In this document: positions 43,122 to 51,808 of the stretch, piece after piece
How positions within the stretch are numbered: position 1 is the stretch's first letter
How the letters are laid out: each line of letters begins with the position of its first letter
From: Anoxynatronum sibiricum
GTDB taxonomy: Bacteria > Bacillota > Clostridia > Peptostreptococcales > Tindalliaceae
Direction of reading: 5' to 3'
NCBI RefSeq assembly: GCF_039414295.1
Contig: NZ_JBCITM010000002.1
Coordinates: 124,001 to 188,000, forward strand
Length of the DNA: 64,000 nucleotides
Notes under the pieces: model-generated
Told to the model about the DNA's origin: nothing
Database searches by the model: none
Seen by the model: the letters and a program-made list of their open reading frames with translations, nothing else
Program-made: the position numbers and the translations under genes

Positions 43122-43679
43122 TTAACGTGATAGATCATCAACCGACTGAATCAGTTTATAGCCCTCTTGCAAAGCTTGTCGATTCAAGGTTTCTGTTCCC
43201 GGCGGAACACGTTTGAGTACTGCAGCTTCCAGAGATTCCCTTGTCACAGCCTGTGTAAGCTCACGAATGGCAGCCAATGCCACGATATTTGCCACCATCA
43301 CACGTTTCAGCTTTTCTGTTGCGGTTTGAATGATTGGGATTCTGACAACCTGATAGTTTTCAAAGGTAGTTGGATTGATATCAATGGAATCATCCAGAAT
43401 CAAAAGACCATTCATTTTGAGCGACAACAGGTACTTGTCACAGGCCTTTTGGGTTAAAGCCAGTAAAACATCGGCATTCTGTACTTTTGGAAAATCAATT
43501 TCATCATCGCTAATAATCACTTCCGCTTTACTGGCTCCGCCTCTCGCTTCTGGACCATATGACTGGGCCTGAATGGCATTCTTGCCTTCCAAAATGGCTG
43601 CTTCTGCCAGAATGATGCCTGCCAGAATCAGCCCTTGCCCACCGGATCCTCCCAATCTAACTTCAATTTTTTCACTCAT
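43122..43679 (-). CDS. 2-oxoacid:ferredoxin oxidoreductase, gamma subunit
   Basis: The 185-residue gamma subunit of a four-subunit 2-oxoglutarate-type (KorC) ferredoxin oxidoreductase. Typical motifs are RLGGSGGQGLILAGIILAEAA, QSYGPEARGGASKAEVI and VMVANIVALAAI. It is the last of four overlapping genes and its start overlaps the beta subunit gene by 8 bases. Together they would oxidise a 2-oxoacid to the acyl-CoA with reduction of ferredoxin, or carboxylate in reverse. Confidence 0.9.
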   Translation of the reverse strand: MSEKIEVRLGGSGGQGLILAGIILAEAAILEGKNAIQAQSYGPEARGGASKAEVIISDDEIDFPKVQNADVLLALTQKACDKYLLSLKMNGLLILDDSIDINPTTFENYQVVRIPIIQTATEKLKRVMVANIVALAAIRELTQAVTRESLEAAVLKRVPPGTETLNRQALQEGYKLIQSVDDLSR

Positions 43680-44511
43680 GATCCGTCAGCTCCTTTTGCA
43701 GATTATCAATGATTTTTTGATATTCTGAAACGTACTCCGGCTTTTCTTCCCGGGTGAACTCACCAATGAAAAACTTATCTTCTTTCTTTTCGGGCGGCAA
43801 CTTGTCGGCCATTTTAATATCAATGGCATTCTCTTTATAATAGTTCATCAAGTCAACTGCATTCCCTTTTTTATTTTTACGGCCATAATAGGTTGGACAT
43901 CCACTGATAGCTTCAATCATCGCAAAGCCTTTATGGGCTATACCCGTCTGAATGTACTTAATGAGCTGGGGTACGTGATAGGCTGTAGACCGAGCCACAT
44001 AAGTTGCACCTGCACCCGTCGATAGTTTGCAAATATCGAAGTCTGGATCAATGGTTCCGTAGGGAGCTGTTGTCCCTTTCTCATGATATGGAGTGGCAGG
44101 TGACGATTGCCCGCCTGTCATTCCGTAAATCTTATTATTGAATACAATTGTGGTGATGTCAATATTTCGACGTGCACTGTGTATCAAATGATTGCCGCCA
44201 ATGGCCGTGCAGTCGCCATCACCAGTGATGACAATCACTTCGAGTTCAGGTCGGGCCAGCTTAACGCCAGTGGCAAAAGCAAGTGCTCTACCATGAGTTG
44301 TATGCAATGTATTGAAGTTCATATATCCTGTAGCTCGTGAAGAACAACCGATTCCCGAAACAACGCACACCTTCGTTTTATCCAGCTTTAAATTCTCGAT
44401 TGCCTGTGCAACCCCTCGCATAATCACCCCGTGACCACATCCGGGACACCATATGTGTGGCAGTCGATGACTTCTGAAATTATCTTGGATCAATTGACTT
44501 CCCTGACTCAT
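43672..44511 (-). CDS. 2-oxoacid:ferredoxin oxidoreductase, beta subunit (TPP-binding)
   Basis: A 279-residue beta subunit. PHIWCPGCGHGVIMRG carries the first cluster-region cysteines, CVVSGIGCSSRATGY the next, THGRALAFATGVKLA and GDGDCTAIGGNH the TPP-Mg site, and KIYGMTGGQSSPATP follows. This form, without built-in 8Fe ferredoxin domain, is typical of 2-oxoglutarate (Kor) enzymes; a branched-chain (Vor) substrate is the alternative. AAAGGAGG precedes the ATG, one base after the alpha subunit stop. Confidence 0.92.
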   Translation of the reverse strand: MSQGSQLIQDNFRSHRLPHIWCPGCGHGVIMRGVAQAIENLKLDKTKVCVVSGIGCSSRATGYMNFNTLHTTHGRALAFATGVKLARPELEVIVITGDGDCTAIGGNHLIHSARRNIDITTIVFNNKIYGMTGGQSSPATPYHEKGTTAPYGTIDPDFDICKLSTGAGATYVARSTAYHVPQLIKYIQTGIAHKGFAMIEAISGCPTYYGRKNKKGNAVDLMNYYKENAIDIKMADKLPPEKKEDKFFIGEFTREEKPEYVSEYQKIIDNLQKELTDHE

Positions 44512-44512
44512 C

Positions 44513-45652
44513 TTAATATGCCTCCTTTACTTTAGCGATTATTTCTTCGGGAGTAATTGCTTCTCCGTTCACTTTTCCGTACTGGAATACTTTTGAATCT
44601 GGTGTTTTAACTCGGTGCACTGGAATCACATACTGTCCCAGATTCATTTCAGCCACCAGTATCTTTTTGGTTTTTTGTGTCAATGTATGAACGCGTTTTT
44701 CTGGAAAAGGCCAAAGGGTTATGGGGCGGAACAAACCAATTTTCATTCCTGCTTTTCTGCATTCTTTTACCGCCTGGCGAGCAGCTCTTGCAACACCGCC
44801 GTATGCTATGATGACCAGTTCAGCATCATCTGTTTCAAACTCTTCATAAGTAATAATGTCATCAACATTGTCCGAGACTTTATTCATTAAGTGGCACAGC
44901 AGTTTTTCGGCCACATCAGTGTCAGTTTTTGGAAAACCGTACTCATCATATACCAGACCCGTCACATGAAATGGATATCCATCACCAAATGCTGCCATGC
45001 GTGGCACAATTTCTCCGCGTTGAACCTCAAAAGCTTTGTAGTTGGGATCATTGGCTTTTGGTTTTAACCGATCAAATATTTCATACTCATCCGAGTTAGG
45101 TACTTCAATTCTTTCCCGCAAATGACCAATAATTTCGTCCATCATCAGAAATACCGGCGTGCGGTACTTCTCGGCCAAGTTAAAACAACGGATTGTCAAA
45201 TCATAAGCTTCTCTCACTGATGAAGGACATAATGCAATTGTGGGATGATCTCCATGAGTCCCCCATTTTGCTTGCATCACATCTCCCTGGGATGGCGCTG
45301 TTGGAAGACCAGTACTTGGTCCTGCACGCATAACATCAATCACAACACAAGGAATCTGTGCCATTGCAGCGTAGCCAATGTTTTCCTGTTTAAGAGAAAA
45401 ACCAGGCCCACTGGTTGCGGTCATCGATTTTAATCCCGCCAGTGACCCACCAATAGTAGCCGCCATACCGGCAATTTCATCTTCCATTTGTATAAACTTT
45501 CCTCCCAATAAAGGAAGTTTTTCTGCACAAAGTTCAGCAATTTCTGTTGATGGTGTGATGGGGTAACCGGCATAAAACCGCATCCCAGCAGCAATTGCTC
45601 CTTCTACACAGGCCTCATTTCCCTGCATTAATTTGACGACTCTATCACCCAT
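44513..45652 (-). CDS. 2-oxoacid:ferredoxin oxidoreductase, alpha subunit
   Basis: A 379-residue alpha subunit: LMQGNEACVEGAIAAGMRFYAGYPITPSTE opens it, followed by QMEDEIAGMAATIGGSLAG, TATSGPGFSLKQENIGYA, MRAGPSTGLPTAPSQGDVMQAKWGTHGD and the C-terminal transketolase-like GLFRPITLWPFPEKRV. AGGAGG lies 9 bases before ATG 45652, giving an 8-base overlap with the ferredoxin gene. The YPITPSTE sequence is shared by Kor and Vor enzymes. With citrate synthase and IDH at 16-18 kb it could connect 2-oxoglutarate and succinyl-CoA. Confidence 0.92.
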   Translation of the reverse strand: MGDRVVKLMQGNEACVEGAIAAGMRFYAGYPITPSTEIAELCAEKLPLLGGKFIQMEDEIAGMAATIGGSLAGLKSMTATSGPGFSLKQENIGYAAMAQIPCVVIDVMRAGPSTGLPTAPSQGDVMQAKWGTHGDHPTIALCPSSVREAYDLTIRCFNLAEKYRTPVFLMMDEIIGHLRERIEVPNSDEYEIFDRLKPKANDPNYKAFEVQRGEIVPRMAAFGDGYPFHVTGLVYDEYGFPKTDTDVAEKLLCHLMNKVSDNVDDIITYEEFETDDAELVIIAYGGVARAARQAVKECRKAGMKIGLFRPITLWPFPEKRVHTLTQKTKKILVAEMNLGQYVIPVHRVKTPDSKVFQYGKVNGEAITPEEIIAKVKEAY

Positions 45653-45869
45653 TAATTTCATCCTCCTGTTCTTCCAGATATATGGCAAAATCGGGACAGC
45701 GCATTTCACACAAACCACAACTGGTACATTTTTCCGGATTAACAATTTGAACTTTATCGTTCTCAATCGCTAAAATTTTAACAGGGCAGAAGGCTACACA
45801 TATGCCACACCCCTTACACCATGAAGTAATTGTCTTCAGTTGCTTTTTTTTTCGTTCTTTAGCCATCAT
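45645..45869 (-). CDS. 2x[4Fe-4S] ferredoxin subunit of the 2-oxoacid oxidoreductase
   Basis: A 74-residue ferredoxin with two CxxCxxCxxxCP motifs (WCKGCGICVAFCP and KCTSCGLCEMRCP) that hold two 4Fe-4S clusters, and a lysine-rich N-terminus. As the delta (KorD) subunit it passes electrons from the TPP centre to soluble ferredoxin. It is the first gene of the operon, 85 bases after the promoter at 45955-45983. Confidence 0.93.
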   Translation of the reverse strand: MMAKERKKKQLKTITSWCKGCGICVAFCPVKILAIENDKVQIVNPEKCTSCGLCEMRCPDFAIYLEEQEDEING

Positions 45870-45954
45870 CTCATCCCTTTCGCATTTTCATTCACTAGGT
45901 TCTTGCTGCTTGCATTTGTTTTTCAGATCATTTTGACGGAATCATCTATCACTA

Positions 45955-45983
45955 AGCATAGCAAAACATCGCAATAAATGCAA
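45955..45983 (-). promoter_or_regulatory. promoter of the kor operon
   Basis: On the minus strand TTGCAT (45978-45983), 17-base spacer and TATGCT (45955-45960), preceded by TGC for an extended -10. Confidence 0.65.
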
Positions 45984-46121
45984 TAAATATTTCATTTCTT
46001 ATTACTTTTATCACTATTTGCAATTATAGTTTCATTCTTTGCAGAAAGTTGATGATTCGTGCAGGCTTGTTAATTATGTGTCAATATTACTATTGAGATT
46101 TATCAATCATTTTAGCCATTA

Positions 46122-46137
46122 AAGAAAACGTTTTCTT
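46122..46137. promoter_or_regulatory. 16-bp perfect palindrome, LacI/CcpA-operator-like
   Basis: AAGAAAACGTTTTCTT is perfectly symmetric with a central CG, as in LacI/GalR-family operators, and close to the catabolite-response consensus. It lies about 140 bases upstream of the kor promoter in the 476-base gap between ferredoxin and surE (45870-46346), which otherwise holds only promoter and terminator. Confidence 0.5.
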
Positions 46138-46309
46138 GTTGGCTTGTGCATCGATGGGATGTGAATCTTGCAAATAAGATATGTTGTAAGCATCTTTACA
46201 GTGTTGTCAAAAGACTGCAAGCTTCAAAAAAGTTATGAAAGCAGTCATCCTGGTAAAAGTTAATCCCCCGTGTTTATCTGAAAACGGTGAGACATATTTA
46301 TATGCAATT

Positions 46310-46338
46310 AAAAAACGGCCTGCTAGAGACCGTTTTTT
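46310..46338 (-). terminator. terminator after surE
   Basis: On the minus strand AAAAAACGG (46330-46338) pairs with CCGTTTTTT (46310-46318), an 11-base loop between, ending in a run of T. It lies 9 bases after the surE stop. Confidence 0.8.
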
Positions 46339-46346
46339 CACTCATG

Positions 46347-47114
46347 TTATTTAATTTTCAACTCCCATTTCTCCATATCTGGAATCAATGAGATATCTGT
46401 CATATCATAATGCAGTGGTGTGATAGAGACATAATGATTCTTGACAGCTGTCATATCACTGTCTGATTGCTGTGGCAAGTCCATTAGTTCGCCTGCCATC
46501 CAGTAATAAGAATTACCACGAGGATCTGTACGGTGTACAAAGTTATTGACATATCGTCGTATCCCAAGGCGGGTGACTTTAACACCTTTAATGAAAGTTT
46601 TATCACACACCGGATAGTTAACATTATAAATAATTGGTGACCGTTGCTTTGGTGTCAGTACTCGTGGAATCATATCTCTGATGAAAGCTGCGGCATCATC
46701 AAACTGTAAAATCTGATGATGTGCCATGGAAACTGCAATAGCCGGTAATCCCATAATCGCTGCTTCAATAGCCCCCGAAACGGTTCCGGAGTAAATGACA
46801 TCAGTACCCAGGTTAGGCCCGTTGTTGATGCCTGAAACAACCAAATGAGGCAAATCATCTTTCAGTAATACATCCATTGTCAATTTAATACAATCAGCCG
46901 GCGTTCCGTTTATTGAAAAAGCCTTCACATCTTTCCCAAATCGACTGATGTTTTTAACGGTAATGGGAGAGTGCATCGTAATAGCATGTCCAGTGGCGCT
47001 TTTTTCCCGATTGGGTGCAGCCACTGTTACCCGAGCCATTTTCTTCAGCTCCATCGCCAAAGCGTAGATACCCTCAGCATAGATTCCGTCATCATTGGTG
47101 ATGAGAATGTGCAT
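46347..47114 (-). CDS. surE: 5'/3'-nucleotidase SurE
   Basis: SurE is a metal-dependent phosphatase acting on nucleoside monophosphates and related phosphates. The 255-residue protein opens MHILITNDDGIYAEGIYAL with the metal-binding Asp8-Asp9, then APNREKSATGHAIT, FSINGTPADCIKL and VVSGINNGPNLGTDVIYSGTVSGA. AAAGGAG precedes the ATG. It follows the GC-rich carboxyltransferase gene by about 55 bases and may be in its transcript. Confidence 0.95.
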   Translation of the reverse strand: MHILITNDDGIYAEGIYALAMELKKMARVTVAAPNREKSATGHAITMHSPITVKNISRFGKDVKAFSINGTPADCIKLTMDVLLKDDLPHLVVSGINNGPNLGTDVIYSGTVSGAIEAAIMGLPAIAVSMAHHQILQFDDAAAFIRDMIPRVLTPKQRSPIIYNVNYPVCDKTFIKGVKVTRLGIRRYVNNFVHRTDPRGNSYYWMAGELMDLPQQSDSDMTAVKNHYVSITPLHYDMTDISLIPDMEKWELKIK

Positions 47115-47169
47115 CGTATCCGCTCCTTTAATCTGAACCGCTCTGAAAGCATGATGTCACCACCAGGCT

Positions 47170-48567
47170 TTATACCGGATGCGTCTTCTCTTCTTCGTTG
47201 TAGAGGGTGGTTTCGATCTGATACTTCTTCGACCAGCGGTCTTTGAAGAAGTTCATGGCGATTTGGGGAAAGAGGGCGTAGGAGAGCACGTCTTCAGGCT
47301 GCTCTTCATATTCTTTCATTTCTTCCCGTATTTTTGTCAGCTGCGGCGGAATGTCGTCTGCCGGCCGGTGGGTAATGACGGTGTCGTTGCCAATAATCTT
47401 TTGAATCATGGCGGTGTCGATTTCTTTGGCGGGTTTTCCGTAGAGGCCTTTGACGTAGTCTTTCACTTCTTTGGGAACCATTTTGTACCGTTCGCCGGCC
47501 AGTACGTTGAAGAGGGCCTGGGTGCCCACGATTTGGCTGGTAGGAGTCACCAGCGGAGGATAGCCCAGTTCTTCTCTGACCCGGGGCACTTCTGCCAGTA
47601 CTTCATCCATTTTTTCCATCTTCTTTTGTTCTTTCAGCTGGGAGATGAAGTTGGACAGCATGCCGCCGGGAATTTGGTTAATGAGGGTGCGGGTGTCCAC
47701 GCTCATGACTTTCAAGTCGATGAGGCCTTCGTTAAAGTATTTTTCCCGCAGGGGCCGGAAGTACTGGGCAATTTCGTCCAAGTGTACCAGGTCCATTTGG
47801 GTGTCGTATTCGGTGCCCTGCAGGGCAGCCACCAGGGGTTCGGCGGCGGGCTGGGAAGTTCCCAGGGCCATGGGGGAGATGGCGGTGTCGACGATGTCGG
47901 CACCGGCTTCGATGGCTTTGATGTAGGTCATGCTTCCCAGGCCGCAGGTGTCGTGGGTGTGTACCTGTATGGGCAGGTCAACGGTCTTTTTCAGGGCTGA
48001 CACCAGTTCGTAGGCGACGTAGGGGGGCAGGATACCAGACATGTCTTTGATGCAGATGGAATCGGCGCCCATCTGGGCCATGGCTTTGGCCTGTTCCAGG
48101 TAGTAGGCGGTGTTATGGACGGGGCTGATGGTGTAGGAGATACAGCACTGGGCATGGCCGCCTTCTTTGTTGATGGCTTTGACGGCGGTTTCCAGATTAC
48201 GCACGTCGTTGAGGGCGTCGAAGACGCGGATGATGTCGATGCCGTTGCCGATGGCACGCTTGACAAACTCTTCCACCACATCGTCGGCATAGTGCTTGTA
48301 TCCCAGAATGTTCTGTCCTCGCAGCAGCATTTGCAGCTTGGTGTTTTTGATGGCTTTTCGGATGATGCGCAGTCGTTCCCAGGGGTCTTCATTCAGGTAG
48401 CGCAGGCAGGAATCAAAAGTGGCTCCGCCCCACATTTCCAGGGAGTGGTAGCCGGCTGCATCCATTTTTTCTGCGATGGGCAGCATCACGTCTGTTGGCA
48501 TTCGGGTGGCCATTAATGACTGGTGGGCGTCCCGATAGGTTGTGTCTGTTAGTTTTACCTGTCCCAT
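47170..48567 (-). CDS. pyruvate/oxaloacetate carboxyltransferase (OadA/PycB type, no biotin domain)
   Basis: A 465-residue carboxyltransferase subunit with the TIM-barrel motifs LTDTTYRDAHQSLMATRM, EMWGGATFDSCLRYLNEDPWERLR, RGQNILGYKHYADDVV, the lysine in CIKDMSGILPP that is carbamylated in this family, and HTHDTCGLGSM. It interconverts oxaloacetate and pyruvate with carboxybiotin. No biotinyl domain is attached and none is adjacent, so a separate carrier protein is needed. Base composition is unlike the neighbours: 47821-47880 has 43 G+C in 60 bases against 26 in 60 at 49021-49080. AAGGAGG precedes the ATG. Strong expression or transfer could explain this. Confidence 0.9.
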   Translation of the reverse strand: MGQVKLTDTTYRDAHQSLMATRMPTDVMLPIAEKMDAAGYHSLEMWGGATFDSCLRYLNEDPWERLRIIRKAIKNTKLQMLLRGQNILGYKHYADDVVEEFVKRAIGNGIDIIRVFDALNDVRNLETAVKAINKEGGHAQCCISYTISPVHNTAYYLEQAKAMAQMGADSICIKDMSGILPPYVAYELVSALKKTVDLPIQVHTHDTCGLGSMTYIKAIEAGADIVDTAISPMALGTSQPAAEPLVAALQGTEYDTQMDLVHLDEIAQYFRPLREKYFNEGLIDLKVMSVDTRTLINQIPGGMLSNFISQLKEQKKMEKMDEVLAEVPRVREELGYPPLVTPTSQIVGTQALFNVLAGERYKMVPKEVKDYVKGLYGKPAKEIDTAMIQKIIGNDTVITHRPADDIPPQLTKIREEMKEYEEQPEDVLSYALFPQIAMNFFKDRWSKKYQIETTLYNEEEKTHPV

Positions 48568-48617
48568 TGTTGTGCCTCCTTCTTTTATCTGCTAATGTTT
48601 CAGGGTATTTAAATCCT

Positions 48618-48646
48618 ATTATACTGGATGAACCAGATTTCGGCAA
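48618..48646 (-). promoter_or_regulatory. promoter of the carboxyltransferase gene
   Basis: On the minus strand TTGCCG (48641-48646), 17-base spacer and perfect TATAAT (48618-48623), about 50 bases before the start codon. Confidence 0.7.
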
Positions 48647-48655
48647 TGAGTATTA

Positions 48656-49243
48656 TTAGTTCCTCTGAATGATTATTAAAATTGGGGACTGACTCCTGCC
48701 AGCGTTTATTTTAGTAATTTCTGTTACGTGCCACTCCGGTTCCTTTAACTGTCTAACATACTCAAGCAATTTTTGTTGTTCCTCTGCGCCACCCAGATGG
48801 CCGCTGTAAGACATAATGGAGATCAGTCCGCCATTTTCAAGCAGCCCTCCCGCTATTAGAGATTGTAATGCTGGTTGCAGGCTGCTCCAAGAAGTGGTGG
48901 TGTCTTTTATGCCTCCCGGCAAATATCCCAGATTAAACATGGCAGCATTCACTGTTCTGGGTAAGTATTTTGCAAGACGGCTATGACAGTCGTTGATGAG
49001 AGAAATTTCTTCATGGTGCCATAAGTAACCCGCTTCACTCAGGTAATTTCTGGTTCTTTCGATGGCAGCCATCTGAACATCAAACGCGTACACCTGTCCA
49101 CCAGGACAAACTTGCCTCCATAAAAAACATGTGTCCAACCCATTTCCCATGGTGCCGTCTATTACATAATTCCCGCGTTTTAGCCGTTTCTCCAATAGTT
49201 CTTGTGCAAGGGCAGCATATTTGTGAATAGAATGCTGATACAT
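48656..49243 (-). CDS. mnmM: class I SAM methyltransferase, MnmM (YtqB) type
   Basis: A 195-residue methyltransferase of the rRNA_methylase/YtqB family. YVIDGTMGNGLDTCFL is the SAM-binding loop, and NLGYLPGG takes the place of the usual catalytic NPPY-type motif and marks this family. In Bacillus, YtqB/MnmM adds the methyl group that finishes mnm5(s2)U34 in some tRNAs. That would make it the fourth or fifth tRNA-wobble or anticodon-loop modifier here, with MiaA, MiaB and MnmH. AGGAGG precedes the ATG. Confidence 0.85.
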   Translation of the reverse strand: MYQHSIHKYAALAQELLEKRLKRGNYVIDGTMGNGLDTCFLWRQVCPGGQVYAFDVQMAAIERTRNYLSEAGYLWHHEEISLINDCHSRLAKYLPRTVNAAMFNLGYLPGGIKDTTTSWSSLQPALQSLIAGGLLENGGLISIMSYSGHLGGAEEQQKLLEYVRQLKEPEWHVTEITKINAGRSQSPILIIIQRN

Positions 49244-49247
49244 CTAA

Positions 49248-49703
49248 CTAAGAACCTCCTCTGCAGGTTCCTTCGAAAATGACAGCAGGCTTTGCCGCCA
49301 ACATGTTCCGATTGTGAAAATCAGCAAACAAGTCCTGAAAATCCATATCCATTATTGACACTTTATCAGCAGGTAAAAATGCATCCTGCAATACCATGAG
49401 CTTTTGATGAAAACGTCTGTCTACAATGACCCATTCCACAGATTTACGATATAGTGAATGAAGAGTGGTTCGAATCAGACCATCCTGAATTATTGGATCC
49501 TGGCCTTCTGTTTCAATGTATAGTAGTTGATAAATCTGTCCATTGACTTTCCGGATTGTCAAAAAACCCTTCAGCTGATCATTATCCAGGAACATGAAAA
49601 ACCGATCACCTGCGTTGAAGGAAAGGTGTTCCTCCACCTGATCCTGCAAGAAACTCATTAGTTTGGCATCTTCACCTGTTTTCATTTCCCTCACTTCGAT
49701 CAT
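49248..49703 (-). CDS. conserved small protein, possibly GNAT-like
   Basis: A 151-residue soluble protein I do not firmly recognise. The pattern MIEVREMKTGEDAKLMSFLQDQVEEH, then DRFFMFLDNDQLKGFLTIRKVNGQIYQLLYIETEG, resembles the first strands and helix of a GNAT acetyltransferase, but the acetyl-CoA loop (Q/RxxGxG/A) is not seen, so activity is doubtful. AGGTGAG places the start at ATG 49703. It lies between the pseudouridine synthase and MnmM genes, four bases before the latter, suggesting coupled translation and a translation-related role. Confidence 0.5.
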   Translation of the reverse strand: MIEVREMKTGEDAKLMSFLQDQVEEHLSFNAGDRFFMFLDNDQLKGFLTIRKVNGQIYQLLYIETEGQDPIIQDGLIRTTLHSLYRKSVEWVIVDRRFHQKLMVLQDAFLPADKVSIMDMDFQDLFADFHNRNMLAAKPAVIFEGTCRGGS

Positions 49704-49761
49704 TATTCTCACCTGCCAAAAGAAAGATTTTCGATAGACTTTGATCAAACTGTGTCTACCC

Positions 49762-50481
49762 TCAGGATTGATCTGGATTCATTAACTGATTCACTTCTTC
49801 AGCACTCAGGTAACGCCATTCTCCCGGCTTTAAATCACCTAACGTTAAAGAACCAACGCCTACACGTTTAAGCTGGCTGACCGGATACCCCAAAAAATCA
49901 CACATTTTTCTCACTTGACGGTTTTTTCCTTCTCTTAGGACGATCTCCACCTGGCACTTGTTTGGCTTTTTTTTCAATATCTTAATTTCAGCTGGTGCAG
50001 TCACATACTCCTCAATGCTAACACCGCTTCTGAACTGGTGCATCGCATCTTCTGTGATAACTCCCTGGAGCCATGCCTGATACACTTTCTTTGTTTGATA
50101 TCTGGGATGCGTCAGCCGCAACGCTACGTCACCGTCACTGGTAAGCAGCAAAAGACCAGATGTCAGGTAATCCAGTCTGCCGACTGGATACAGACGCTCG
50201 CTCACTTTCACTAGGTCAACTACTGTTGTTCTTCCAAACTGATCTTTTGCCGTTGAAACAACTCCAATCGGTTTATGAAGTAGAATCGTCACTTTTTGTT
50301 GTGATGGAAGCACGCATTTTCCCCGGTATGTCACCTGATCTGTGCCCGAGTCAATTTGGTACCCCATTTCAGTGATCACCTTACCATTGACGGCCACGTG
50401 TCCCGAAGCAATTTCACTTTCACACTGTCTTCTTGAGGCTATACCGTTCATTGACAAATATTTTTGTAAACGTATTTTCAT
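49762..50481 (-). CDS. RluB/RsuA-family rRNA pseudouridine synthase
   Basis: A 239-residue pseudouridine synthase. An N-terminal S4 RNA-binding domain (IRLQKYLSMNGIASRRQCESEIASGHVAVNGKV over residues 3-36) precedes the catalytic domain, with the nucleophile Asp in LYPVGRLDYLTSGLLLLT and the supporting LREGKNRQVRKMCDFLGYPV. RluB of Firmicutes modifies 23S rRNA U2605-equivalent; RsuA specificity for 16S cannot be ruled out. The long upstream frame overlaps asnS; ATG 50481 is chosen because the S4 domain starts there. Confidence 0.92.
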   Translation of the reverse strand: MKIRLQKYLSMNGIASRRQCESEIASGHVAVNGKVITEMGYQIDSGTDQVTYRGKCVLPSQQKVTILLHKPIGVVSTAKDQFGRTTVVDLVKVSERLYPVGRLDYLTSGLLLLTSDGDVALRLTHPRYQTKKVYQAWLQGVITEDAMHQFRSGVSIEEYVTAPAEIKILKKKPNKCQVEIVLREGKNRQVRKMCDFLGYPVSQLKRVGVGSLTLGDLKPGEWRYLSAEEVNQLMNPDQS

Positions 50482-50495
50482 TCTTTCAACGCTCC

Positions 50496-51791
50496 CTACG
50501 GATAAACACGGTTTAGCGTACGGGCAAAGGGGATCGTCTGACGAATATGATCGATGCCACATATCCAGGCAACGGTTCTTTCAAGTCCCAATCCAAAACC
50601 GGAATGTGGAACTGAACCGAATTTCCTAAGCTCAATGTACCATTGATATACTTCTTCGGGAAGATTTTCTGCCCGAAGCTTTTCAAGCAGCAGCTCCAAA
50701 TCATGAATCCGTTGCGATCCTCCAATTATTTCGCCATATCCTTCTGGCGCAATGAGGTCGGCTCCCAGAATCACTTCAGGATTCATTGGATCAGGCTGCA
50801 TGTAGAACGCTTTCATAGACGTTGGAAAATGAGTAATGAAAACAGGTTTTTCATACTGATCTGCAATATGCGTTTCATGCGGTGCTCCAAAATCATCACC
50901 CCATTCGAACTCAAAACCTGCATTTTTCAGCATTTCCACTGCTTCAGTATAGGTGATGCGGGGAAAAGGTGGTTCAATTTTTTCAAGAGCAGTTACATCG
51001 CGCCCCAATAACTCCAATTCTCTTCGGCGCTGTTGCAAGACTCGTTTGATCACGTAACTAACCATTTCTTCCTGCACTTTTAAATTTCCCTCAAAATCAA
51101 CAAATGCCATTTCTGGTTCGATCATCCAAAACTCATTCAGATGTTTCCTGGTTTTTGATTTCTCAGCCCTAAACGTTGGACCAAAACTATATACTTTTCC
51201 GAAGGCCATCGCTGCTGCTTCAGCGTAAAGCTGGCCCGTTTGTGACAAATAGGCATTTTCGCCAAAGTAATCAATTTCAAAAAGTTCTGTGGTTCCTTCG
51301 CAACTGGCAGGTGTAATGATAGGTGGTTCCACCAGCACAAATCCTGCTTCATGAAAAAATTCCCGGAGTCCCAGGTTAATTTCATCCCGTATGCGAAGTA
51401 TGGCATGTTGTCTCGGTGTTCTCATCCACAAATGCCGATAGTCCATGAGAAAGTCTGTACCATGTTCCTTTAATGAAATTGGATATCCTTCTTCAGCTCG
51501 ACAAACAACTTCGACTTCTCTGACCAGTAGTTCATATCCCAGCGCAGATCGTTCATCGCGTTGCACCATTCCTGTGACATGGAAGGAAGACTCTTGCGGA
51601 AGATTCTTGCAAGCTTCAAAAACAGCTTCAGACACTTCCTTCTTGACAACAACACCTTGAATGAATCCGGATCCGTCACGAATCTGAAGAAAAATGATTT
51701 TGCCGCTGGATCTTTTGTTGTAAAGCCATCCGGATAAAGTGACAATCTGGCCTTCATAAGCACAAATCTTTTCAATAGTTGTTCTGATCAT
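50496..51791 (-). CDS. asnS: asparaginyl-tRNA synthetase
   Basis: Charges tRNA-Asn with asparagine. The 431-residue class IIb synthetase has the OB-fold anticodon-binding domain (VTLSGWLYNKRSSGKIIFLQIRDGSG within residues 17-42), motif 2 FRAEKSKTRKHLNEFWMIEPE and motif 3 GFGLGLERTVAWICG. The ending DHIRQTIPFARTLNRVYP identifies AsnRS rather than AspRS. GGAGGG precedes the ATG. It sits between purB and the pseudouridine synthase gene, 17 bases after purB. Confidence 0.96.
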   Translation of the reverse strand: MIRTTIEKICAYEGQIVTLSGWLYNKRSSGKIIFLQIRDGSGFIQGVVVKKEVSEAVFEACKNLPQESSFHVTGMVQRDERSALGYELLVREVEVVCRAEEGYPISLKEHGTDFLMDYRHLWMRTPRQHAILRIRDEINLGLREFFHEAGFVLVEPPIITPASCEGTTELFEIDYFGENAYLSQTGQLYAEAAAMAFGKVYSFGPTFRAEKSKTRKHLNEFWMIEPEMAFVDFEGNLKVQEEMVSYVIKRVLQQRRRELELLGRDVTALEKIEPPFPRITYTEAVEMLKNAGFEFEWGDDFGAPHETHIADQYEKPVFITHFPTSMKAFYMQPDPMNPEVILGADLIAPEGYGEIIGGSQRIHDLELLLEKLRAENLPEEVYQWYIELRKFGSVPHSGFGLGLERTVAWICGIDHIRQTIPFARTLNRVYP

Positions 51792-51808
51792 CTCTTGTCC
51801 CTCCTGTA

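Noticed and set aside
47179..48000. Long open frame (273 codons) on the plus strand opposite the carboxyltransferase gene
   Set aside because: It is the complement of a GC-rich coding gene; stop codons are rare there by composition. The peptide resembles no protein and is a shadow.
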